Source: an uncultured Holophagales bacterium (GTDB lineage: Bacteria > Acidobacteriota > Thermoanaerobaculia > UBA5066). From it: a stretch of 9,415 nucleotides of DNA. This document shows positions 1 to 5,699 of the stretch, piece after piece. The notes under the pieces are model-generated. The model worked only from the letters and a program-made list of their open reading frames with translations. It had not been told where the DNA came from and searched no databases. A program made the position numbers and the translations under genes. Each line of letters begins with the position of its first letter. Position 1 is the first letter of the stretch. The DNA lies in assembly GCA_937864895.1 (NCBI GenBank), contig CALMDF010000177.1, positions 1-9,415 on the forward strand, read 5' to 3'.

Positions 1-726
1 ACCGCTCCCGGCCCGCTGGGCGCGGCCCTCGACGCCGCCGGCTGCGCTCTCGGCCTCTTCGACTCCCTCCCCGACGTCGTCTTCTTCGCGAAGGACCCCG
101 CGGGGCGCTACCGGGCCGTGAACGACACGCTCGTGAGGCGGCTCGGCCGGAAGACGAAGGCCGACCTCGTCGGGCGCACCGCGCGAGACCTCTTCCCGCC
201 GCCTCTCGGCGAGCGGTACCTCGAGCAGGACCTCGCCGTCTGCCGGACGGGGCGGCCCGTCGAGGACCTCCTCGAGCTGCACCTCTACCCGGACGGCCAC
301 GAGGGGTGGTGCGTCACGACGAAGCTGGCGCTGCGCGGGGAGGCCGGGCGCCTCCTCGGCGTCGTCGGCACCTCGCGCGACGTCAGGCCGCCCGACCCGG
401 GACACGCCTCGCTCGAAGGTCTCGCGAAGGCGATCCGCCACGTCCACGAGCACCCCGCGGAGCCGCACCGGGTCGAGGCGCTCGCCCGCCTGGCGGGTCT
501 CACTCCCGGCCGGTTCTCCCGCCGCGTCCGCGCACTCTTCGGCCTCTCCCCGTCGCAGCTCGTCATCAAGGTGAGGATCGACGCCGCGCGCCGGATGCTG
601 CGCGAGAGCGAGGACCCCATCGCCCGGATCGCCCTCGCCTGCGGCTACTGCGACCAGAGCGCACTGACCCGGCAGTTCAAGGCGGTCACCGGCCTCACGC
701 CGGCGCAGTACCGGTTCGTCCCTTGA
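1..726 (+). CDS. PAS domain-AraC family transcriptional regulator (5' end outside window)
   Basis: The reading frame is open from base 1 to the TGA at 724-726, giving 241 visible residues, so the true start lies upstream. The GTG at 118 falls inside the PAS domain and is not a credible start. Visible residues about 18-130 form a PAS sensor domain (SLPDVVFFAKDPAGRYRAVN, then a VGRTARDLF stretch and a GVVGTSRDV final strand). Residues about 138-241 form an AraC/XylS DNA-binding domain with two helix-turn-helix units, the first around RVEALARLAGLTPGRFSRRV and the second around IARIALACGYCDQSALTRQF, ending in the family signature GLTPAQYR. The protein is inferred to be a cytoplasmic one-component regulator sensing a small ligand or redox state. 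Its ligand and targets are unknown. The stop codon lies inside the -35 element of the next gene's promoter, so the next operon probably has its own start. Confidence 0.9.
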   Translation, partial: TAPGPLGAALDAAGCALGLFDSLPDVVFFAKDPAGRYRAVNDTLVRRLGRKTKADLVGRTARDLFPPPLGERYLEQDLAVCRTGRPVEDLLELHLYPDGHEGWCVTTKLALRGEAGRLLGVVGTSRDVRPPDPGHASLEGLAKAIRHVHEHPAEPHRVEALARLAGLTPGRFSRRVRALFGLSPSQLVIKVRIDAARRMLRESEDPIARIALACGYCDQSALTRQFKAVTGLTPAQYRFVP

Positions 727-751
727 CAACTCTGTAACGCAGAGTAATCAT
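723..751 (+). promoter_or_regulatory. Promoter of the membrane protein-regulator operon
   Basis: TTGACA at 723-728 is a perfect sigma70-type -35. After exactly 17 bp comes AATCAT at 746-751, which matches TATAAT at 4 of 6 positions. The -35 contains the TGA stop of the preceding AraC gene. Transcription would start around 757-759, at or next to the ATG at 758, so the transcript may be leaderless. That fits the lack of a Shine-Dalgarno sequence there. Confidence 0.55.
729..745. promoter_or_regulatory. Palindromic operator, site 1
   Basis: ACTCTG-TAACG-CAGAGT is a perfect 6-bp inverted repeat around a 5-base centre, in an AT-richer island. It occupies precisely the spacer between the proposed -35 and -10, the expected place for a repressor site. 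A related palindrome lies upstream of uppS at 1789-1805, matching at 13 of 17 positions over the aligned CTYTGTAAYGCMRAGTA stretch. The winged-helix protein encoded at 1359-1748 is the inferred ligand. Confidence 0.65.
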
Positions 752-757
752 TCCCGC

Positions 758-1366
758 ATGGACCTCACGAACGCCCTCGACCGGCTCGACGAGATCCACG
801 CGCAACTCGCGAAGGGAGAGGTCTTCCGCGGCTACCGTCCGATCCCGGTCGCCCTCTCCGGGGTGATCGGTCTCGCGGCCGGGTGGCTCCAGCCGCGAGT
901 CCTCCCCGAGAGCGACGCCGGCACGGGGTTCCTCTGGTTCTGGCTGTCGGTCGCCGCCCTGAACCTGGCGATCATCGGCGGCGTCATCGTCGCGGGCTAC
1001 GCCCGGGTGCCGGAGCCCTTCGCGCGGCGCCACACCCGGCAGGTCGTGGGGCAGTTCGTGCCGTGCCTCGCCGCCGGTGCGGCGGTGAGCCTGTCGCTCC
1101 CCGCCCTCGATCCGGGGCTCGTCCGTCTCCTGCCGGGCCTCTGGGCGCTTCTTCTCGGCCTCGGCATCTTCGCCTCGCGGCCCTACCTCGCGCGCGCGAC
1201 GGGCTGGGTCGCGCTCTACTTCGTCCTCGCGGGGAGCGCCCTCCTCGCCTTCCCCACTGCCGACCTGGCCTGGCTCGGCGCCCTGCACGGGACCCTTTTC
1301 GGCGTGGGGCTCCTCGCCGCGGCCGGAGTCCTCCACCTCGACCTCCCGAGGCGCGAACGTGGCTGA
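758..1366 (+). CDS. Six-helix integral membrane protein of unknown function
   Basis: The 202-residue protein starts with a soluble, amphipathic segment (residues 1-27). About six hydrophobic segments follow at residues 28-44, 58-80, 97-115, 122-140, 147-165 and 170-193, with a short basic tail (RRERG). There is no signal peptide and no catalytic motif that I recognise. From memory, proteins of this build (an N-terminal helix around DEIHAQLAKG followed by six helices) are often encoded directly before a small winged-helix regulator in Acidobacteriota and related groups, but their function is not known to me. The ATG at 758 has no Shine-Dalgarno sequence and lies only six bases after the proposed -10. 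The gene overlaps the next one by 8 bp, implying translational coupling. It could be a membrane sensor or anti-regulator that modulates the partner regulator, which is inference. Confidence 0.8.
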   Translation: MDLTNALDRLDEIHAQLAKGEVFRGYRPIPVALSGVIGLAAGWLQPRVLPESDAGTGFLWFWLSVAALNLAIIGGVIVAGYARVPEPFARRHTRQVVGQFVPCLAAGAAVSLSLPALDPGLVRLLPGLWALLLGLGIFASRPYLARATGWVALYFVLAGSALLAFPTADLAWLGALHGTLFGVGLLAAAGVLHLDLPRRERG

Positions 1367-1748
1367 GCCGCCGGTCGAGGGGCGCTTCGCGTACGAAGGG
1401 CTCGACCGGGTCCTCCACGAGAAGGCCCGGCTCGGGATCCTCACCTCGCTCTCGACGCAGCCCGAGGGACTCCTCTTCAACGACCTGCGGCGCCTCTGCG
1501 CCCTGACCGACGGAAACCTCAACCGCCACCTCGAGGTCCTCCAGGGCGCCGGCCTCGTCGAGATCTGGAAGCGGTTCGAGGGCCGCCGGCCGCAGACGCT
1601 CGTGAGGCTCAGCGTCGAGGGAAGGACGAAGTTCCTCGAGTACCTCGCCGAGCTGGAGAAGGTCCTGCACGACGCCCGGAAGGCGCGGGCTCTCGAGCGG
1701 TCTGCGGGCGCGCCGCCCGCGCTCAAGGCCGGCTGGAACCCCGCCTGA
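1359..1748 (+). CDS. Small winged-helix transcriptional regulator (HTH_34/MarR-ArsR-like)
   Basis: This 129-residue DNA-binding protein has a helix around LDRVLHEKARLGILTSL (15-31), a helix-turn-helix at about 38-64 (LLFNDLRRLCALTDGNLNRH), a wing at about 67-86 (VEIWKRFEGRRPQTLVRLS), and a C-terminal helix (about 88-112) likely used for dimerisation. The layout matches the single winged-helix family HTH_34 (Pfam PF13601), cytoplasmic dimers that bind short palindromes. The GTG start at 1359 is supported by GAGG at 1348-1351, seven bases upstream, and by the 8-bp overlap with the membrane protein gene. No ligand-binding domain or cysteine-rich sensor is visible, so any signal probably arrives through the membrane partner or a ligand at the dimer interface. 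The repeated palindromes at 729-745 and 1789-1805 are its probable operators, implying autoregulation plus control of uppS. Activator versus repressor is not certain, but site 1 favours repression. Confidence 0.85.
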   Translation: MAEPPVEGRFAYEGLDRVLHEKARLGILTSLSTQPEGLLFNDLRRLCALTDGNLNRHLEVLQGAGLVEIWKRFEGRRPQTLVRLSVEGRTKFLEYLAELEKVLHDARKARALERSAGAPPALKAGWNPA

Positions 1749-1760
1749 AGTGAACCCGAC

Positions 1761-1789
1761 CGGAGAAGCGGCTTCGCCGTCCCTATTTG
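1761..1789 (+). terminator. Weak hairpin between the regulator gene and uppS
   Basis: GAAGC-G-GCTTC at 1765-1775 is flanked by pairing CGG (1761-1763) and CCG (1777-1779) across one mismatch, and is followed by TCCCTATTT. The structure could partly terminate transcription from the regulator operon before the uppS operator. The T-run is poor, so this is tentative. Confidence 0.3.
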
Positions 1790-1805
1790 CTTTGTAATGC
1801 CAAGT
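1789..1805. promoter_or_regulatory. Palindromic operator, site 2, upstream of uppS
   Basis: CTTTG-TAATG-CCAAG at 1790-1804 is an inverted repeat with one mismatch and the same TAAYG centre as site 1. It ends 23 bp before the uppS ATG, inside an AT-rich stretch (about 1784-1816) that stands out from the surrounding GC-rich DNA. A clear -35/-10 pair could not be assigned here, so whether the site blocks a promoter or acts as a downstream roadblock is open. Confidence 0.6.
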
Positions 1806-1827
1806 ACTTTTCGAATCCGGAGGCAAG

Positions 1828-2631
1828 ATGAAGATCGAGCAGGCCGACGAGACCGGGACCCCGAGGCGCCAGGGCGCGGCCGCCGCCATGCCGCGCCACG
1901 TGGCGGTGATCATGGACGGGAACGGCCGCTGGGCGACGCGGCGCGGGCTTCCGCGGGCCGTCGGGCACCGGGAAGGGGCGAAGGCGGTCCGCCGCGTCGT
2001 AGAGTCGGCCCGTCGTCGCGGAATCGCCACGCTCACCCTCTTCGCCTTCTCGGCCGAAAACTGGCGGCGACCCGCGGCCGAAGTGGCCGCGCTGATGAGC
2101 CTCTTCGAGACTTTCCTCGTGCGCGAGGCGCGCCGGTGCGCCGAGAACGACATTCTCCTCAGGGTGATCGGCCGGCGAAACCGCCTCGGCGCCCCGCTCG
2201 TCCGCGCGATCGACGCGGCCGAGGCGCTCACGGCGGGCGGCACGGCGATGGACCTGCGGATCGCGGTCGACTACTCGGGCCGCGACGCGATCCTTTCGGC
2301 GGTGGCGCTCCTCCCGCACGGGCTTCCCCCGACGCGCCAGGACCTCCTCGCCGCCCTCGGCCGCGCCCGGTGCGGCGGGGCGCCGGACGTCGACCTCCTC
2401 GTCCGGACCGGCGGCGAGCACCGGATCAGCGACTTCCTCCTCTGGGAGAGCGCTTACGCGGAGGTGTACTTCTCGGATCGACTCTGGCCCGACGTCGCCG
2501 ATTCGGACCTCGCCGAGGCCCTCTCCTGGTTCTCCGGGCGGCAACGCCGATTCGGCGGCCTCCCGTCGATCCCGGCCCGTTCCGCCCGGTCCTCGGGGGA
2601 TTCGCGTGAAGAGCCCGTCCACGCCGCGTGA
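1828..2631 (+). CDS. uppS: Isoprenyl transferase (undecaprenyl diphosphate synthase type, cis-prenyltransferase)
   Basis: The enzyme condenses isopentenyl diphosphate units onto farnesyl diphosphate with cis geometry to make a long polyprenyl diphosphate, the lipid carrier for peptidoglycan and surface glycans. It acts at the cytoplasmic face of the membrane. At 267 residues it is of usual length. Visible family motifs are [13 protein letters not shown] with the Mg-binding Asp30, H47, FSAENW (74-79) and [14 protein letters not shown] (193-206) with R193, R199 and S201. YAEVYF (210-215) carries the second metal-site Glu212, and RRFGG closes the core. The start at ATG 1828 has GGAGG at 1819-1823. 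The motif at 148-155 reads DYSGRDAI, where housekeeping enzymes such as E. coli UppS have NYGGRWDI. This suggests a secondary, possibly specialised cis-prenyltransferase. It overlaps the radical SAM gene by 26 bp and has a regulator-type operator upstream, which is unusual for a constitutive cell-wall enzyme. Confidence 0.92.
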   Translation: MKIEQADETGTPRRQGAAAAMPRHVAVIMDGNGRWATRRGLPRAVGHREGAKAVRRVVESARRRGIATLTLFAFSAENWRRPAAEVAALMSLFETFLVREARRCAENDILLRVIGRRNRLGAPLVRAIDAAEALTAGGTAMDLRIAVDYSGRDAILSAVALLPHGLPPTRQDLLAALGRARCGGAPDVDLLVRTGGEHRISDFLLWESAYAEVYFSDRLWPDVADSDLAEALSWFSGRQRRFGGLPSIPARSARSSGDSREEPVHAA

Positions 2632-4096
2632 GCTTCGCGAGGCGCCTCGCCTCGACCCCGGCCTCCGCCCCGGTCCGCCGACGCCCCGCCTCGCGCTCCT
2701 CGTCAACCCCTTCTACCCGAAGGACCCGCACGCGAGCTTCGGCAAGCACGTCCTCACGCCGACGCTCGCGCTGACGAGCGTCGCGGCGGCCACTCCGGCC
2801 GGCTGGGACGTGCGGCTCTGGGACGAGAACCTCCTTCAGGGGCCTCCGCCGGCCGATCCGTTCCCCGCCGTCGTCGGCATCACGGTGCACCTGACGTTCG
2901 CCGAGAGGGCGTACGCGCTCGCCGCGTGGTACCGCGAGCGGGGCGCTCGCGTCGTTCTCGGCGGGCTTCACGTCTCGGCGTGCCCGGAGGAAGCGGCCCC
3001 GCACGCGGACGCGATCGCCATCGGCGACGGCGTCCCCCTCTGGCCGCGCATCCTCGCAGACGCGGGGCGGGGCGGCCTCGAGCCGGTCTACCGGGCGGCC
3101 TTCGGCACCGGCTACGGCGACGCCCCGCCTCCGCGCCGGGACCTCGTCCCTTCCGAGTCGTTCCTGACCACGGCGAGCCTCATGGCGACCCGCGGCTGCC
3201 ACAACCGCTGCGACTTCTGCTATCTCTCGACGAAGGGTGTCCGGATGCCGTGGAGCGTCAGGGAACCGGACGAGGTCGTCGCCGAGTGGCTCGCGACGGG
3301 CGAGCCCTACGCCGTCTTCCTCGACAACAACCTCGGCTCGGACCCGGGGCACCTGCGCCGCCTCTGCCGGGCGCTCGCTCCACTCGAGAAGATCTGGAGC
3401 GCGGCCGTCTCGATCGACGTCACCGACGACCCGCGGCTCGTCCGCGAGATGGCCCTCGCCGGCTGCACGGGGGTCTTCGTCGGGCTCGAATCGCTCTCCG
3501 ACCCGAACCTCGCCGACGCCCGGAAGAAGACGCCGCCCGCCGCCGACTACGCGCGGAGGGTCGGCCTCTTCCACGACAACGGCATCCAGGTGAACGGGAG
3601 CTTCGTCCTCGGCTTCGACCACGACGGGCCCGACGTCTTCGACCGCACCGTCTCGTGGATCGAAGCGAACCGGCTCGAGTGCGCGACGTTCCACATCCTG
3701 ACGCCGTACCCCGGCTCGCCCCTCTTCCGGCGAATGGAGGCCGAGGGGCGCCTCCTCCACCGCGACTGGAGCCTCTACGACACGTCCCACGTCGTCTTCA
3801 GGCCGGCGCGAATGACCCCGGAGCAGCTCGCCGAGGGCTACGCCTCCTGCTACCGGCGCCTCTTCTCGGCAGGCTCCATCTGGAGGAGGCGGCCGCTCGA
3901 CCCGGGAGCCGTCGTTCCCTACCTCGCGATGTCGGTCCTCTACAAGCGCGCGAACCCGCTCTGGCGCTTTCTCATCCGTCACCGGCTCACGGCGCGGGCC
4001 TGGCGGCCCCTCGTCGACGCGACGCGCCGGCGGCACCTGGCCTTCAGGAAGAGGAGGCGCGCTTCGCCGGGCGGGCCCGGGGAGGGAGGCGCCTGA
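2606..4096 (+). CDS. B12-binding domain radical SAM protein
   Basis: This 496-residue enzyme starts at GTG 2606, supported by GGGGGA at 2595-2600, and overlaps the uppS end by 26 bp, so the two are translationally coupled. Residues about 28-155 form a cobalamin-binding-like Rossmann domain ([10 protein letters not shown], then [25 protein letters not shown] and [12 protein letters not shown]). I do not see the base-off DxHxxG motif, as is common in the BchE-like subgroup. The radical SAM core follows at about 188-400, with the cluster motif C198-x3-C202-x2-C205 ([12 protein letters not shown]) ligating a 4Fe-4S centre. Later core strands include [20 protein letters not shown] and a [13 protein letters not shown] stretch. 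The C-terminal third holds a [10 protein letters not shown] helix and a basic, tryptophan-rich tail (about 420-490) that may associate with membrane. Relatives include methylases and cyclases of hopanoids, bacteriochlorophyll and other lipids. The substrate is unknown, and coupling to uppS suggests a prenyl lipid, which is inference. Confidence 0.9.
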   Translation: MKSPSTPRELREAPRLDPGLRPGPPTPRLALLVNPFYPKDPHASFGKHVLTPTLALTSVAAATPAGWDVRLWDENLLQGPPPADPFPAVVGITVHLTFAERAYALAAWYRERGARVVLGGLHVSACPEEAAPHADAIAIGDGVPLWPRILADAGRGGLEPVYRAAFGTGYGDAPPPRRDLVPSESFLTTASLMATRGCHNRCDFCYLSTKGVRMPWSVREPDEVVAEWLATGEPYAVFLDNNLGSDPGHLRRLCRALAPLEKIWSAAVSIDVTDDPRLVREMALAGCTGVFVGLESLSDPNLADARKKTPPAADYARRVGLFHDNGIQVNGSFVLGFDHDGPDVFDRTVSWIEANRLECATFHILTPYPGSPLFRRMEAEGRLLHRDWSLYDTSHVVFRPARMTPEQLAEGYASCYRRLFSAGSIWRRRPLDPGAVVPYLAMSVLYKRANPLWRFLIRHRLTARAWRPLVDATRRRHLAFRKRRRASPGGPGEGGA

Positions 4097-4107
4097 GGAT
4101 TCGAAAG

Positions 4108-4122
4108 GCGCCGGGCCGGCGC
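4108..4122. terminator. GC hairpin between convergent genes
   Basis: GCGCCG-GGC-CGGCGC lies exactly in the 26-bp gap between the stop of the radical SAM gene (4096) and the stop of the ankyrin lipoprotein (4123). It could terminate both transcripts. There is no T-run on the + strand and only a short CTTT after it on the - strand, so it may instead be a Rho-associated or RNA-end-protecting hairpin. Confidence 0.45.
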
Positions 4123-5502
4123 TCAGCGGCTGGCGCGGGTGGCCTCGCAGGCTCTTTCGTACTTCTTCGCGCAGCCGGCCTCGAAGAGGGCGAGGGCCCT
4201 TGCAGGATCGGCCTCGACGCCCCGGCCGTCTCGTGCGAGGAGGCCGAGCCGGTAGCAGCTCTGGCCGTCGCCGCCGTCGCAGCCCTTCGTGAACCAGCGC
4301 GAGGCCTCGGCCGGGTCCGGCGGGACGCCTTCGCCGTTGTCGTGGAGGGAACCGACCATTCCGCAGGACCAGGCGCCTCCCAGCGCACACGCCTTCCGGT
4401 AGGCGTCCATCGCCTTCGCGAGGTCGACGGCGGCGCCCTCGCCCTTGTGCCGGGCCCAGCCGGCCTGGCCGCAGTCGAAACGCTCGCCGAAGCCGCAGGC
4501 GAACTCGTAGCGGGCGGCGTGGACGGCTTCCCAGGACGCCGGGCGCCCGCTCTGCTGGAACCTCCCGTACCAGGCCTCGCAGGGGCCGGCCGGGGAGAGG
4601 GCGGCGACGACGCTCGCGCGCGACCTCCGCATCGTCTCCGTGTCGGACCGGAGGACCTCGGGGGTCATGATCCGTCTCAGCGCGTCGACGGGAGTCTCAC
4701 CGGCTTCGTTCGCGAGGCGCGGGTTCGCGCCTCCGGCGCAGAGGGCGAAGATCGATCCGAGCGACGTGCAGCTCGCGGCGTCGTGCAGCGGAGTGTCCGC
4801 GGCACGGTCCGCAGGGAAGGCCTCCGCGGCGCGGACGCTGCGGACGTTCGGGTCGGCGCCCGACTCGAGCAGGACCTCGACGGTCCGGTCGTCGCAACCC
4901 CGGGCGGCGTGGTGCAGAGCGGTGCGACCCCGGAGGTCCGTCGCGCGGAGGGCGGCCGGGTCCGAGGCGTAGAGGCGCAGCAGGCCGTCGCCCGGGCCGG
5001 CGGCGTTCGAGCTTCCTGTGAGGGCGAGCAGGGGTGAAACGGATCCGCCTGTCCGCTCGACGGTGCGCGGAGCGAGCCGGGCCCCGCGGGCGACGAGCGC
5101 GTGCGCGAGGGCGAGGGCCGCGTCGTCGTGCGGCCCGGCGCCCGCGAGGACTTCGAGCGGCGCGTCGCCGCTGTCGAGCTCGAGGTTCGGGTCCGCGCCC
5201 GACGCGAGCAGGAGCTCGACGGCCTCGGCGTTCCGGGACCTGATCGCCGCCGAGAGAGCGGTCTCGACGAGGGTCCTCATCGCGCCCTTTCGACGGCCGG
5301 TCTGCCAGCGTTTTCCGTTCGCGGCCTTCGGGTCCTCCCCGAGAACCGACCTCAGCGTCTCGAGGTCTCCCCTCTCGACGGCCTCGAGAGCGCGCAGGCC
5401 GGCCGCGTCGTGCTTCGCGGCCTCGCGGCTCTCCCCGCGCCAGCCGCACGACGCGAGCACGAAGAGGCTCGAGATCCCGGCGAGGATGGCGCCGCGGCGC
5501 AT
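4123..5502 (-). CDS. Lipoprotein with ankyrin repeats and cysteine-paired Sel1/Hcp repeats
   Basis: The 459-residue protein begins with MRRGAILAGISSLFVLASC, a lipoprotein signal peptide with lipobox L16-A-S-C19. The mature N-terminus is a lipidated Cys followed by Gly, and no Asp retention signal is seen, so it is probably in the periplasm on the outer membrane. Ankyrin-like repeats occupy about 33-290. The clearest are 80-106 (ETALSAAIRSRNAEAVELLL, ending ASGADPN) and 192-219 (GRTALHHAARGCDDRTVEVL, ending ESGADPN), with a degenerate one at 236-262. Residues about 328-455 form four Sel1-like repeats of the Hcp kind. Cys pairs at 336/344, 372/380, 408/416 and 444/452 are each eight residues apart and repeat every 36 residues, the pattern that gives one disulfide per repeat. 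Both modules bind proteins, so a scaffold or inhibitor role outside the cytoplasm is likely, with partner unknown. It is a single gene convergent with the radical SAM gene and divergent from the kinase gene. Confidence 0.85.
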   Translation of the reverse strand: MRRGAILAGISSLFVLASCGWRGESREAAKHDAAGLRALEAVERGDLETLRSVLGEDPKAANGKRWQTGRRKGAMRTLVETALSAAIRSRNAEAVELLLASGADPNLELDSGDAPLEVLAGAGPHDDAALALAHALVARGARLAPRTVERTGGSVSPLLALTGSSNAAGPGDGLLRLYASDPAALRATDLRGRTALHHAARGCDDRTVEVLLESGADPNVRSVRAAEAFPADRAADTPLHDAASCTSLGSIFALCAGGANPRLANEAGETPVDALRRIMTPEVLRSDTETMRRSRASVVAALSPAGPCEAWYGRFQQSGRPASWEAVHAARYEFACGFGERFDCGQAGWARHKGEGAAVDLAKAMDAYRKACALGGAWSCGMVGSLHDNGEGVPPDPAEASRWFTKGCDGGDGQSCYRLGLLARDGRGVEADPARALALFEAGCAKKYERACEATRASR

Positions 5503-5699
5503 TTCCCGAAGATTCTAGACGCGAGGCGCGAGGAGCCGGCTCCTGGCGTCCCGCGCCTCATCTGCCACGACGACGCATTGACGGCGGAGTCGCCGTTCAT
5601 CCGAGGGTGAGGGAGGAACCGTCCTCGCGCCGGGACACCACGGCCTTGCGCCGGGCTCCGTACGCGCGCAGGATGAGAACGAAACCGGGAGGCTGGATC
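5503..5699. promoter_or_regulatory. Divergent intergenic region with a candidate -10 for the ankyrin lipoprotein
   Basis: This 197-bp gap separates the divergent lipoprotein and kinase starts. On the - strand, TAGAAT (complement of 5512-5517) matches the -10 consensus at 5 of 6 positions and lies nine bases before the lipoprotein ATG, with no good -35 at 17 bp. The leader would be only a few bases. For the kinase, TTGACG at 5578-5583 resembles a -35 but lacks a -10 at the right distance. A perfect 6-bp inverted repeat, ACGGCG-GAGT-CGCCGT, lies at 5581-5596 and could be an operator or hairpin. Confidence 0.35.

Noticed and set aside
984..2243. Long open frame on the - strand, antisense to the membrane protein, regulator and uppS
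   Set aside because: Its protein is low-complexity Arg/Pro/Ala/Gly sequence with no recognisable motif, as expected opposite real genes in very GC-rich DNA. The + strand genes have clear domains and ribosome binding sites.
2426..4390. 654-codon open frame on the - strand, antisense to the radical SAM gene
   Set aside because: It is dominated by Arg, Gly and Glu runs without domains, and the opposite strand encodes a clear radical SAM protein. It is a GC-driven artefact.
4697..5449. Open frame on the - strand inside the lipoprotein gene, and + strand frames opposite it
   Set aside because: They are Arg-rich shadow frames. The lipoprotein frame has a signal peptide, ankyrin motifs and a precise 36-residue cysteine pattern.
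5607..5699. Upstream GTG 5607 or ATG 5673 as the kinase start
   Set aside because: Neither has a well-spaced Shine-Dalgarno site, and the extra residues are Arg-rich with no domain. GTG 5700 has GGGAGG at 7-base spacing and starts right at the kinase fold.
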